Positions 1 through 7,141 of a DNA stretch of 22,858 bases are shown in pieces. Position numbers and translations under genes: made by a program. The notes under the pieces were generated by a model. That model was not told the origin of the DNA and did not search any database. It saw nothing but the letters and a program-made list of their open reading frames with translations. Source of the stretch: Pseudomonadota bacterium (GTDB taxonomy: Bacteria; Pseudomonadota; Gammaproteobacteria; Steroidobacterales; Steroidobacteraceae); assembly GCA_021826035.1 (NCBI GenBank), contig JAKBBE010000040.1:1-22858 (forward strand), read 5' to 3'. The stretch's first letter is position 1; each line of letters opens with the position of its first letter.

Positions 1-1
1 G

Positions 2-121
2 AAGCGTGGGCTCGCCGAGGAGCTGCTCTCGGAGGGCGGGGAGCGGCTGCTCACCGAGATGAGCGATGCGGAACTGCTCGCGGCCGTCGCGCTCGACATT
101 CACAAGGCGCGCGATGCATGA
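2..121 (+). CDS. SNF2-family DEAD/DEAH helicase, C-terminal end (5' partial)
   Basis: The window opens inside this gene. The frame beginning at base 2 is open to a TGA at 119-121 and gives 39 residues. They contain the stretch LAEELLSEGGERLLTEMSDAE and end in IHKARDA. This is the characteristic tail of bacterial SNF2/RapA-like helicases, where the last helix after helicase motif VI reads roughly 'K+ LA..LL..G...LTE(M/L)S..EL'. No catalytic motif is present because everything upstream lies outside the window. The identification is supported by the next gene, a SWIM zinc-finger protein; SNF2 helicases and SWIM proteins are a known conserved bacterial gene pair. The stop overlaps the likely start of that gene, implying co-translation. 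Confidence 0.72.
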   Translation, partial: KRGLAEELLSEGGERLLTEMSDAELLAAVALDIHKARDA

Positions 122-1028
122 TGATTCGAACATTCAGACGAGAGCGGTGCCGATGAACTGGTGGCGACACACGCGCACTGCGAGCGTCCCGGAGCGCCGT
201 CAGCGCGCTGCGCGGGCAGGTGAACGCTTGGCGAGGAGCCTGGGTCAGCGGGGCCGCGCGCCGTCGCCGGTGAGGCTCGACGGTCGCGTCATCTCGCGCA
301 GCTTCTGGGGCAAGGCCTGGTGCGCGAACCTGGAATCCTATCGGGATTACGAATACCGCCTGCCGCGCGGGCGCAGCTACGTGCGCAGCGGCGCGGTGCT
401 CGATTTGCAGATCGAGCCGGGACGGATCGCGGCGGTGGTGGCCGGCTCCCGAGCGCAACCGTACGAGGTCGAGATCAAGATCAAGCCGCTGGCGGCGGCG
501 CATTGGTCGCGCCTGAAGACCCACTGCGCCGGGGAGATCGGCTCGCTGATCGAGCTGCTCGAGGGGCGGCTGTCCGATCGGGTGATGAGCATCGTGACCG
601 ACTCTGCGCAGGGGCTGTTTCCGAAGCCCGGGGACATCGGGATGAGCTGCTCCTGCCCGGACTGGGCCACGATGTGCAAGCATGTCGCGGCGGTGTTGTA
701 CGGGGTCGGGGCGCGGCTCGATACGCAGCCGGAACTGCTCTTCACGCTGCGCAATCTCGAGCACGGCGAGCTGATTGCCGCCGCGGCCGATCTCGGGGCG
801 GCGCCTGCGAAGAGTCGACGCAAGAGGATTGCCGCGGAAGATCTCTCCGGCGTGTTCGGCATCGAGCTGGCCGAGGCGCCGCGCGCGCGCCCCGCGCGCA
901 AGCCTCGAGCTGCCGCGGACGCGAAGCTGCCCGCGAAGCGCCGCTCGGCGCCCAAACCCACCCCGCGCTCCGGCACCGTGAAACGCAAAGTGGGCGGATC
1001 TCGTGGCAAGGGAAACGCCAAACGCTGA
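114..1028 (+). CDS. SWIM zinc-finger protein
   Basis: This 304-aa protein carries a SWIM zinc-binding motif: C179-x-C181-x6-C188-x-H190, in the segment CSCPDWATMCKH. SWIM domains bind DNA or protein partners, and in bacteria they often sit beside SNF2 helicases, which is the case here. Ahead of the motif is the usual bacterial SWIM N-terminal region, containing RSFWGKAWCANLESY and a YVRSGAVLDLQI strand pair. The last ~60 residues are a low-complexity Lys/Arg/Ala/Pro tail, probably a disordered nucleic-acid-binding extension. ATG 114 has an AAGG six bases upstream and overlaps the helicase stop by 8 nt. ATG 153 (MNWWRHT) is a good alternative and matches the typical N-terminus better. An ATG at 66 is open but would overlap the helicase much more. 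Confidence 0.85.
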   Translation: MHDDSNIQTRAVPMNWWRHTRTASVPERRQRAARAGERLARSLGQRGRAPSPVRLDGRVISRSFWGKAWCANLESYRDYEYRLPRGRSYVRSGAVLDLQIEPGRIAAVVAGSRAQPYEVEIKIKPLAAAHWSRLKTHCAGEIGSLIELLEGRLSDRVMSIVTDSAQGLFPKPGDIGMSCSCPDWATMCKHVAAVLYGVGARLDTQPELLFTLRNLEHGELIAAAADLGAAPAKSRRKRIAAEDLSGVFGIELAEAPRARPARKPRAAADAKLPAKRRSAPKPTPRSGTVKRKVGGSRGKGNAKR

Positions 1029-1799
1029 GCGGCGGGTCCCCCAGTGCGGTGCGACGCGGCGCCTGACGCCACGCGCGTGACCGGGGTCCCGCAGAACCCG
1101 CTCGGCGGTTCGCGCTCCTCTGCGCTCCGAGGAGTTTCAGCACCCGGACTCGGTTCCGTGCGGCGCGGTTTCGGACTGCACGGAGCCTCGGTCCCTGAGG
1201 ATCGTCCCTCCGGTTCGCGCGTCCCACCGCTCGGCGGGGCCTCGCGCGCACGAACGCAGCGCCGTCTCGAATCCGCTCCACGGGACACGGTTCGGCGGCT
1301 CGGCGGTAGAGGTTCTGACCGGCCTGAATGATGGATACCGCCGCGCAAATTCTGGCCGCCCGCAGAACCCCGGGGAGCCCCGAGGGGCGCCTGCAGGGGG
1401 GCTGATCGACGCGTGCCTCGCGGCAGACCGGGCGGATGACGTTCCGGGTCGATGGGTGTCTCAGCCCGGAACGGGTCACACTCGCCCACGCCAGGGGGTG
1501 CGGTGAGTCGCTGCGCGCGAGAGGGTCAAGACCGTGGAGCCGAACCGTACGCGAAGGGCCGAGTCCATGTGACGGAGCGGGCGTACTGGCGAGGAACGGG
1601 GGCCGGGTGCCAGAACGAGCGCGGGTGAGAACCTCTGCGCGGTCCAGAGCTGCGCAGGCCCCATGCGCCCCGCTGTGCGGCGCGGTCGCGGCAAGCGCCG
1701 CGGCGTGACCCACTCGGTTCGCAGGAACCGCCCCGGTGTACGATGGTGAACGAACGCGCAGGCCCGCGGTGGGTTCGCCGCGTGGCCAGAGGAGAGCCC
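1029..1799. other. Long intergenic region, no supportable gene
   Basis: About 770 bp between the SWIM gene and the EVE gene. Several reading frames are open on both strands, but they are Arg/Pro/Ser/Gly-rich, have no recognisable motif, overlap one another and lack good ribosome sites. This is what high GC content yields by chance. Short GC-rich inverted repeats occur around 1369-1405 (runs of CCCC and GGGG), and the word CTCGGCGG recurs three times between about 1100 and 1305. I see no tRNA, no terminator with a T-tract and no transposase remnant. It may be decayed coding sequence or a structured untranslated region. Confidence 0.5.
1788..1794 (+). promoter_or_regulatory. Shine-Dalgarno deciding the EVE gene start
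   Basis: AGAGGAG lies five bases before GTG 1800. It favours that GTG over the ATG at 1743, which has no clear ribosome site and would add 19 residues not expected in the family. Confidence 0.6.
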
Positions 1800-2186
1800 G
1801 TGTACGCGCATTATCTGCTGAAGACAGAGCCTTCGGACTATTCCCTCGCCGATCTGGAGCGCGAGCAGGAAACGATCTGGGATGGCGTTGCCAATCCGGC
1901 GGCGCTGAAGGTTCTGCGCGCGATGAAGCCCGCAGATCGGCTCGTGATCTACGAGACGGCGGATGTGCGCAGCGCGGTCGGCACCGCGACTGTTCGATCG
2001 GTTGAAGGCTCGGCGGATGAGGCGCCGATCGTCACGATCAAAATGACGCGACGGTTGCCGCGGGCCGTGTCGCTCGCGCAGATCAAGGCGAGCGCGCTCT
2101 TTCGCGACTCCCCTCTGGTCCGCCAGGGCCGCTTGAGCGTGGTGCCGCTGAATGAGGCGCAGTACCGCTACCTGACGGGCGCATAG
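1800..2186 (+). CDS. EVE domain-containing protein (short form)
   Basis: The GTG start gives 128 aa. The N-terminus, HYLLKTEPSDYS, is the hallmark of EVE-domain proteins (PUA-like fold, related to human THYN1), which usually begin with W/YLLK(S/T)EP-(D/S)-x-YS. WDGVANPAA then matches the conserved WDGVRN-x-A segment, and the C-terminal part matches the RPVSLAxLK...LxVxPLxExxW pattern. EVE domains are thought to bind modified bases in DNA or RNA. Family members are usually around 140-160 aa. This one is shorter: the segment after MKPADRLVIYET is compressed and lacks most of the usual long acidic/Pro loop before the central strand. The gene stands alone between two intergenic regions; nothing around it suggests a restriction system. 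Confidence 0.85.
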   Translation: MYAHYLLKTEPSDYSLADLEREQETIWDGVANPAALKVLRAMKPADRLVIYETADVRSAVGTATVRSVEGSADEAPIVTIKMTRRLPRAVSLAQIKASALFRDSPLVRQGRLSVVPLNEAQYRYLTGA

Positions 2187-2316
2187 GACGAGGCTGCTGC
2201 GAGTGGGCAAAAGGCGTTCGCGAGGCCCTCACCCTCCCGGTCTGGACCGACTTGCAAGTCCCCGGCTGTCCAAGAGTGCGCCATCTCGGTCGGCGGCATC
2301 GCGTGGAGGAAGGCTT

Positions 2317-2354
2317 ATCCTGCGCGGATCGGCACCTTTCCCCGAGCGCAGGAT
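2317..2354. repeat. 9-bp perfect inverted repeat between EVE gene and ccdA
   Basis: ATCCTGCGC (2317-2325) and GCGCAGGAT (2346-2354) are perfect inverted arms around a 20-base spacer. It could form a hairpin in the 3' region of the EVE transcript, but no T-run follows, so it is not a canonical terminator. A protein-binding site is also possible. Confidence 0.4.
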
Positions 2355-2377
2355 GGATTCGGTGGCGTGACCATGAC

Positions 2378-2422
2378 ATTCACAATAATGAAAAAAATGT
2401 TGTCATACATTTTGTGATGAAT
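2378..2422. promoter_or_regulatory. Candidate ccdAB operator (imperfect dyad in AT-rich stretch)
   Basis: The AT-rich segment just upstream of and overlapping the -35 box contains ATTCACAA (2378-2385) facing TTGTGATGAAT (2412-2422), an inverted pair interrupted by two bases. A nearby TGACATT...AATGTTGTCA pair overlaps it. CcdA-CcdB complexes repress their own operon by binding such dyads near the promoter. The assignment is by position and symmetry only. Confidence 0.4.
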
Positions 2423-2441
2423 TAAGGGTGGTGGGTATGAT
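2412..2441 (+). promoter_or_regulatory. Sigma-70-type promoter of ccdAB
   Basis: TTGTGA (2412-2417) and TATGAT (2436-2441) are separated by 18 bases. Each is one or two changes from consensus. The -10 box ends 35 bases before the ccdA ATG. Confidence 0.55.
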
Positions 2442-2476
2442 CGGCCGTGTCCGAAGAATGAACGGAAGATCTGCCC

Positions 2477-2716
2477 ATGAGTACCTACTCCGCTGCGCCC
2501 AAGAAGACCACCAGCGTGTCGCTGGCCGAGCCTCTCCTGACGCAAGCTAAGGCTCTGGGGATCAACGTCTCGCAGGCGGCCGAGGAGGGAGTCGCGGTAG
2601 CGGTGGCACGCCGTCGGCGCGAGCAGTGGCTGCAAGAGAACGCCGCGGCGATCCAGAGTTACAACGAGTTCATCGAAACACACGGTATGGTGCTCGATAA
2701 CCATCGGCTGTTCTGA
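2477..2716 (+). CDS. ccdA: CcdA-type antitoxin
   Basis: This 79-aa protein has the two-part CcdA layout. The N-terminal half (TTSVSLAEPLLTQAKALGIN, then VSQAAEEGV) is the ribbon-helix-helix DNA-binding and dimerisation part. The C-terminal tail, with WLQENAAAIQSYNEFIETHG and ending DNHRLF, matches the CcdA signature 'W..EN..AI..YN.(F/Y)(V/I)E..G......R.F', the disordered segment that wraps and neutralises CcdB. It binds CcdB, and the complex represses the operon. Its TGA overlaps the toxin ATG by one base (TGATG), the usual translational coupling. Base composition is visibly AT-richer than in the flanking genes, which suggests acquisition as a module. Confidence 0.93.
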   Translation: MSTYSAAPKKTTSVSLAEPLLTQAKALGINVSQAAEEGVAVAVARRRREQWLQENAAAIQSYNEFIETHGMVLDNHRLF

Positions 2717-3015
2717 TGGCGCGGTTTGACGTGTACAGGAACCCCGACGGGAACGGGTTTCTGCTCGATGTTCAAGCAGACCTGATGAGCCACATGAACA
2801 GCCGTCTGGTGATTCCGCTGGTACGATCTGACATCGCGCCGACCCACATCAAGGCGCTGAACCCGATTTTTAAGCTTGAGGAGGCGACCTATCTGATGCT
2901 CACCCAACAGATGGCCGCGGTATCCGTGCAGATGCTGAAAAGACCTGTTCTGAACGTGAATGATCGACGGGATGAGGTGGTTGCCGCCGTCGATCTGCTG
3001 CTCCAGGGGTTCTGA
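2716..3015 (+). CDS. ccdB: CcdB-type gyrase-poison toxin
   Basis: A 99-aa protein with the full-length CcdB fold signature: MARFDVYRNPDG at the start (family: 'F.VY.N'), FLLDVQADL, SRLVIPLV and YLMLTQQMAAV, which are the conserved core strands and helix. CcdB inhibits DNA gyrase by trapping the GyrA-DNA complex. The C-terminal helix ends DLLLQGF. In F-plasmid CcdB the last three residues (W-G-I) are needed for killing. Here only the Gly is kept, as in chromosomal CcdB proteins such as that of Vibrio fischeri, whose tail as I recall it ends in TGI; the final Ile is replaced by Phe. Length and core look intact, so I do not call it a pseudogene, but toxicity is untested. Confidence 0.92.
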   Translation: MARFDVYRNPDGNGFLLDVQADLMSHMNSRLVIPLVRSDIAPTHIKALNPIFKLEEATYLMLTQQMAAVSVQMLKRPVLNVNDRRDEVVAAVDLLLQGF

Positions 3016-3038
3016 CTCGCTCAGCCGACGGCTGCGAG
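3016..3038 (+). terminator. Hairpin directly after ccdB, possible terminator
   Basis: CTCG...CAGCCG-A-CGGCTG-CGAG starts at the base after the ccdB stop: inner arms 3022-3027 and 3029-3034, outer arms 3016-3019 and 3035-3038, with a two-base bulge on the left. The stem is GC-rich, but no T-tract follows, so termination is uncertain. Confidence 0.35.
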
Positions 3039-3458
3039 TGTTCAGTCTGGCCTGCGTTGATGCGGCGAGGGATCGGGTCTGCGAGCTGCAGCGGTTGCGG
3101 CTCGGTGGGATGTTCGGGTGCACCGTGGCGCGAATCGCCTCCCGGTGCTGGAGTGCAAGGGCCATGGCGGACTTGCGTTATGCCGTCGTCCGCCACGGCG
3201 TCGTGCGAGCGGTACGGCAGATCCGTATGTCCGCGGCCACTCTGTGCACAGCAGGACCGATCTTCGCTCTGAGCCTCGTGACCTTAAACCGGGCGCGGAC
3301 GCTCGGCGCGGTCCCCGGCACCGGATCTGCACGAGGGCGGCGAAGCGAGCGCTATGACCTGCATCTCCCTCGCGGCACAGCGCAGACGGCGAGCGACTCT
3401 CGCCCGTCCTTCGCACGGCTCGCCGCCCGAGACTCCGGCTCAGGCGTTCGCCGTCCGC
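3039..3458. other. Intergenic region between ccdB and panD 3' ends, nothing recognised
   Basis: About 420 bp between two convergent units. The open frames here are Arg/Pro/Ser-rich and unrecognisable. I see no clear promoter, RNA gene or mobile-element end. Confidence 0.45.
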
Positions 3459-3839
3459 TCAGGCCGCCGTCGAATGCGCCTTCAGCCCCGCCGGCCTGGG
3501 CCGATTGTGCTCATCGACCAGCACCACCACCGGGCGGTAGGCGGCGAGTTCGGCCTCCGCGTACTGCGCATACGCGCAGATGATCAGCAGATCGCCCACC
3601 ATGGCCCGCCGTGCGGCGGCTCCGTTCAAGCTGATGATGCCGCTGCCGCGCGGGGCACGGAGCGCATAGGTCGAGAACCGCTCCCCGTTGTTGACGTTGT
3701 AGAGCTCCAGGTACTGGAACTCGAGGATGCCCGAGGCCTCGAGCAGCGCCTCGTCGATCCCGCAGGAACCCTCGTAGTGGAGGTCCGCCTCGGTCACGCA
3801 TACGCGATGGAGCTTGGCCTGAAGCAGAGTCTTGAGCAT
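3459..3839 (-). CDS. panD: Aspartate 1-decarboxylase (pyruvoyl-dependent) proenzyme
   Basis: PanD converts L-aspartate to beta-alanine and CO2 for pantothenate and coenzyme A synthesis in the cytosol. From the ATG at 3839 the protein is 126 aa, the standard length. It begins MLKTLLQAKLHRVCVTEADL, and Y22-E-G24-S25-C contains the self-cleavage site: chain scission at Gly24-Ser25 converts Ser25 into the pyruvoyl cofactor. Lys9, Tyr22, the Arg in GERFSTYAL and the NGAAARRAMVGDLLIICAYA segment are conserved. Codons further upstream are open to 3974 but encode a Pro/Arg-rich stretch that is not PanD-like, so this start is secure. The gene lies 94 bp downstream of the Uma2-family gene on the same strand. 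No other pan genes are in the window. Confidence 0.96.
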   Translation of the reverse strand: MLKTLLQAKLHRVCVTEADLHYEGSCGIDEALLEASGILEFQYLELYNVNNGERFSTYALRAPRGSGIISLNGAAARRAMVGDLLIICAYAQYAEAELAAYRPVVVLVDEHNRPRPAGLKAHSTAA

Positions 3840-3933
3840 TGCGGTCTCGGGTCCGGATTCGGGGGCGCCCAGGATACCCGATGCGCCCCGCGCCGGCCGG
3901 TTCCAGCGCCGGTCACGCCCGGCGCCGGGGGCC

Positions 3934-4524
3934 TCAGGCGCCCGGGAAGAGCCCGGCGAGGTCCACCGCCGCATCCGTCAGGCCCGGCAGGAAGGTCACG
4001 CCCGGATGCTCGGTGACCGACTCCTCGGCGTAGCGCCCGGCGGTGAGTGCGCGGAAGAAATGCACGGTCGCGCTCGTCAGGTCGAGCAGCCAGACCTCCG
4101 GGATGCCGTGCCGGCCGTAGCAGGGCACCTTGGTGTCGTGGTCGTAATGCCAGGTGGCCTCGCTGATCTCGATCACCAGCAGTGCGTCCGCCGCCGAGGG
4201 CTGCCGGGGATGCACGCCGTCGCGGCCCGCTCGCAGCACCGCGAGGTCCGGGGCGGGCTCCGAATCGGCACCGAAGCGCATCGGCGCGTGGCACAGTACG
4301 CTCGCCTGGCCGTGCACCGCGACGCGCAGCCGCTCCTCGAGCCGTCGCACCGTCGAGCGGTGCGCGTGGCTTGCCGGGGCGAGGTCGAAAATCGCCCCCT
4401 CGATCAGCTCGAGCGGGGCATCGGCGCCGAGCAGGCCGAGCTCGCCCATGCGGTGGTAGTCCGCGATGCTGATGCGGTGGCGCTGGGGCCGCGCATCGCT
4501 GCGGCTGCTCGATTCTTCGCTCAT
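3934..4524 (-). CDS. Uma2 family (DUF820) putative endonuclease
   Basis: This 196-aa protein matches the Uma2/DUF820 family, a PD-(D/E)xK-fold group whose function is poorly known. The conserved order is present: LELIEGAIFDLAP (E42), SEPAPDLAVL (D93), LLVIEISEATWHYDHDTK (E119, K132), then GIPEVWLLDL and a C-terminal domain ending in the usual VxPFPGL-like strand region (FLPGLTDAAVDLAGLF). The acidic residues and lysine of the nuclease core are all kept, so it may be active. ATG 4524 is chosen because GGTGAGG sits six bases upstream; a GTG at 4536 would place that ribosome site inside the gene. It is divergent from phosphomannomutase and precedes panD. The family is most abundant in cyanobacteria and actinobacteria and appears sporadically in proteobacteria. 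Confidence 0.88.
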   Translation of the reverse strand: MSEESSSRSDARPQRHRISIADYHRMGELGLLGADAPLELIEGAIFDLAPASHAHRSTVRRLEERLRVAVHGQASVLCHAPMRFGADSEPAPDLAVLRAGRDGVHPRQPSAADALLVIEISEATWHYDHDTKVPCYGRHGIPEVWLLDLTSATVHFFRALTAGRYAEESVTEHPGVTFLPGLTDAAVDLAGLFPGA

Positions 4525-4681
4525 GGCGGACCTCACCGGGCAAGACGCGAACCAAAGGCCAGTCTACGCGGAGCACGCGCGGAGCGCATTTCGCTTCACC
4601 GCGGTCCACTGCGGTTCACCACGGGGGTTGCCCTTGCTGCCGGCTCCTGCAATCCTTGGCGACTCTCGCGCAGGAGTACGC

Positions 4682-6034
4682 ATGCCGAATCTCAACGCCT
4701 TCAAGGCCTACGACATCCGCGGCCGCATTCCCGATGAAATCAACGAGTCCCTGGCGTACGACATCGCCCGGGCATACTGCGCGCTGGTCAAGCCGCAGCA
4801 GGTGGCCGTCGGCTACGACATCCGCCTCACCAGCCCTGCGCTCGCCGCCGCGGTGCGGCGCGGGCTCACCGACTGCGGCGCCGATGCGCTCGACATCGGA
4901 CTCTGGGGAACCGAGGCGGCGTACTTCTCGACCTTCGCCTACCAGTTGGACGGCGGCATCATGGTCACCGCCAGCCACAACCCGTCCGATTACAACGGCA
5001 TGAAGTTCGTGCGCGGCGAGGCGCGCCCGGTGAGCTCCGACACCGGACTGAACGAGATGCGCGACAGGATTGCCGCCGGCGATCTGCCGGGCAAGGCGGC
5101 CACGCCCGGTCGTGAGCGCGCGCTGGAGATCCGCGAGCGCTACATCGAGCACCTGCTCGGTTACGTCGATCAGCGCAAATTGCGCAAGCTCAAGGTGGTG
5201 GTGAACCCCGGCAATGGCGGCGCGGGGCTCGCGATCGATGCGCTCGAGCCCCATCTGCCGTTCGAGTTCGTGAAGATCAACCACACGCCCGATGGCACCT
5301 TTCCGAACGGCATTCCCAACCCGATGCTCGAGGAGAACCGCGCGGCCACCGCCGAGCTCGTGCGCACCAGCGGGGCGGACGTCGGGCTCGCCTGGGACGG
5401 CGATTACGACCGCTGCTTCTTCTTCGACGAGCACGGGACTTTCATCGAGGGGTACTACCTGGTCGGTCTGCTCGCCGAGGTGTTCTTGAAGCGCGAGCGC
5501 GGCGGGCGCATCGTGCACGATCCGCGCCTGACCTGGAACACCATCGACATCGTGCGCGAACACGGCGGCGAGCCGGTGTTGTGTCGCTCGGGACATGCGT
5601 TCATCAAGCAGAAGATGCGCGAGGTGGATGGCATCTACGGCGGGGAGATGAGCGCGCACCATTACTTTCGCGCCTTCTCCTACTGTGACAGCGGCATGAT
5701 CCCCTGGCTGGTGGCGCTGCAGGTGATCGCCGAGCGCGGGCCGCTCTCGGGGTTGGTCGGGGAGCGCATGCGACGTTTTCCGGCGAGCGGGGAAATCAAC
5801 CGCAAGCTTACCTGCGATGCGAAATCGATCCTCGAGCGCGTGCAGCGCCAGTATGCGCCCGGCGCGCTCGCCGTCGATCACACCGATGGATTGTCGATAG
5901 AGTTCGCCGAGTGGCGCTTCAACCTGCGTGGATCCAACACCGAGCCGCTGGTGCGGTTGAATGTCGAGAGCCGCGGCAGCGAGGCGTTGATGCGCGAGAA
6001 GACCGAGGAGCTGCTGACGCTGATCGATGCGTGA
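4682..6034 (+). CDS. manB: Phosphomannomutase (ManB/CpsG type)
   Basis: Interconverts mannose-6-phosphate and mannose-1-phosphate, feeding GDP-mannose for polysaccharide or LPS synthesis; some family members also act on glucose phosphates. The protein is 450 aa, close to E. coli CpsG. All four alpha-D-phosphohexomutase signatures are visible: the phosphoserine loop TASHNPSDYNGMK (S98), the metal-binding DGDYDR (D239, D241, D243), the sugar-recognition loop GGEMSAHHYF (E322) and the phosphate-binding RGSNTEPLVRLN (R416 onward). The start ATG 4682 (MPNLNAFKAYDIRG) has AGGAG five bases upstream. The longer in-frame extension to 4466 overlaps the divergent Uma2 gene and is not family-like. It could serve the exopolysaccharide pathway with which PEP-CTERM proteins are usually associated, but no such genes are next to it. 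Confidence 0.95.
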   Translation: MPNLNAFKAYDIRGRIPDEINESLAYDIARAYCALVKPQQVAVGYDIRLTSPALAAAVRRGLTDCGADALDIGLWGTEAAYFSTFAYQLDGGIMVTASHNPSDYNGMKFVRGEARPVSSDTGLNEMRDRIAAGDLPGKAATPGRERALEIRERYIEHLLGYVDQRKLRKLKVVVNPGNGGAGLAIDALEPHLPFEFVKINHTPDGTFPNGIPNPMLEENRAATAELVRTSGADVGLAWDGDYDRCFFFDEHGTFIEGYYLVGLLAEVFLKRERGGRIVHDPRLTWNTIDIVREHGGEPVLCRSGHAFIKQKMREVDGIYGGEMSAHHYFRAFSYCDSGMIPWLVALQVIAERGPLSGLVGERMRRFPASGEINRKLTCDAKSILERVQRQYAPGALAVDHTDGLSIEFAEWRFNLRGSNTEPLVRLNVESRGSEALMREKTEELLTLIDA

Positions 6035-6114
6035 GGAGTGGATGTGAGCGGCGTCACAGTGACGGTGTCGTCGCTTAAAGACACTGGTTCTCGCGCCCTG
6101 ATCGCGGTACCGTG

Positions 6115-6138
6115 CGGGTAACTGACTTCAGCTACCCG
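6115..6138 (+). promoter_or_regulatory. Leader hairpin or operator just upstream of bactofilin gene
   Basis: CGGGTA (6115-6120) pairs with TACCCG (6133-6138), and nested inside are CTGA (6122-6125) and TCAG (6128-6131). This is a 24-base near-perfect dyad with one A/C mismatch, ending 17 bases before the bactofilin ATG. It is either a DNA operator or an RNA stem near the ribosome site (GGGGG at about 6144-6150). Confidence 0.4.
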
Positions 6139-6155
6139 AACATCTGGGGGTTCTC

Positions 6156-6668
6156 ATGGCGTTGTGGAAAGATTCAAACTCTCCTGGCTCAGGCTTTGCC
6201 GGCGGCGCAGCTCCGGCAGCACCGGCGGCGCGTGAGAGCGCACCGAGCGTCGCGCCGATGCCGGATGCCCCGCGGCGCCCCGGGCGCGAGCGCGGCGAGG
6301 CGAAGGAATCGGTGCTCGCCGCCGGACTGACCCTCGAGGGCAAGGTCAACGGCACCGGGCACGTGCGCATCGCCGGGCGCTTCAAGGGCGATGTGCACAT
6401 CGACGGCACGCTCACGCTCGATTCCGGTGCGCGCATCGAAGGACACGTCAAGGCCGCCACCGTGATCGTGGCCGGAGAGCTGATCGGCAACATTGTCGAG
6501 GCTGAACAGGTCGATCTGCGCGAGGGCGGGCGGATCGAGGGCGACATCAAGGCCGGCTCCTTCACCGTGGCCTCCGGCGCACGGATGCGCGGCAAGGTGG
6601 AGTTCGGCTGGCACACCGGTGCCGACGTCGATACGCTCAGCGAGTCGGTGATCACCGGTACGGTATGA
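6156..6668 (+). CDS. Bactofilin (polymer-forming cytoskeletal protein)
   Basis: Bactofilins self-assemble without nucleotide into filaments that organise cell shape, stalks or envelope enzymes. This 170-aa protein has a Pro/Ala-rich disordered N-terminus (residues 1-50) followed by the right-handed beta-helix core from about residue 51: SVLAAGLTLEGKVNGTGHVRIAGRF, KGDVHIDGTLTLDSGARIEGHV, VIVAGELIGNI, GGRIEGDIKAGSFTVASGA and RGKVEF. These short G-x-I/V turns, one every ~18 residues, are the DUF583/bactofilin pattern. It lacks a hydrophobic segment, so it is cytosolic or peripheral. Its last four bases overlap the next gene's start (ATGA), so the two are translated together. A hairpin lies in its leader. 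Confidence 0.94.
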   Translation: MALWKDSNSPGSGFAGGAAPAAPAARESAPSVAPMPDAPRRPGRERGEAKESVLAAGLTLEGKVNGTGHVRIAGRFKGDVHIDGTLTLDSGARIEGHVKAATVIVAGELIGNIVEAEQVDLREGGRIEGDIKAGSFTVASGARMRGKVEFGWHTGADVDTLSESVITGTV

Positions 6669-7141
6669 ATGCCCCGGCACGACCGGTGAGCGCGGGCAAG
6701 ACGCGCGTCTGTCCGCACTGCAAGGCGGTCGTGCTCGAGAGCTTGAGCGTCTGCCCGGGCTGCCGGCATCACCTGCGCTTCGATGCCGAGGCGGCGCAGC
6801 GTCAGGAGGCGGCGATCCGGGCGCTCGAGGTGGAAGGCACGGTCTGCCACCCCGCCGGGGAGGACCCGTGCGAATACAGCATCGTGGTCACGGTGCGAAA
6901 CGCACAGGGTCAGCAGATCGCCCGGCAGCTCGTGGCGGTCGGGGCGCTCTCCAGTGGCGAGCACTGCACGGTCGCACTCGCCGTGGACGTGCTGCCCACG
7001 CGCATTGCGGAGCCGGCCGCGCCGAAGAGCGAGCCCGCCGTACTCGCCGTCGTGCCGGAGACGGCCGCGCCGCCGCTCACCGGCCGGCGGCTGTCGGACG
7101 GCACGGTGCTGATGCCGCCCGGGATGAAACCGCGGCGTTAG
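6665..7141 (+). CDS. Zinc-ribbon protein coupled to bactofilin
   Basis: A 158-aa protein of unknown function. Two CxxC knuckles near the N-terminus, C16-P-H-C19 and C30-P-G-C33, form a classic zinc ribbon. They are followed by a region with alternating hydrophobic residues (EYSIVVTVRNAQGQQIARQLVAV and TVALAVDVL) that looks like a small beta-sandwich, then a Pro/Ala-rich linker and the basic end MPPGMKPRR. No signal peptide or membrane segment is seen. The ATGA overlap with bactofilin suggests the two products act together, perhaps with this protein as an adaptor for the filament; that role is inference. Its 3' end overlaps the convergent barrel gene by four bases. Confidence 0.82.
   Translation: MNAPARPVSAGKTRVCPHCKAVVLESLSVCPGCRHHLRFDAEAAQRQEAAIRALEVEGTVCHPAGEDPCEYSIVVTVRNAQGQQIARQLVAVGALSSGEHCTVALAVDVLPTRIAEPAAPKSEPAVLAVVPETAAPPLTGRRLSDGTVLMPPGMKPRR

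Noticed and set aside
377..1713. Long minus-strand frames over the SWIM gene and the gap after it
   Set aside because: Composition is that of antisense GC-rich shadow frames, with no recognisable domain and no ribosome site. The SWIM protein on the other strand is well supported.
3039..3458. Small plus-strand frames between ccdB and panD
   Set aside because: They are Arg/Ser/Pro-rich, overlap in several frames and have no motif or convincing ribosome site.
4616..5881. A 421-codon minus-strand frame opposite phosphomannomutase
   Set aside because: It is antisense to a fully recognisable enzyme and has no motif of its own.
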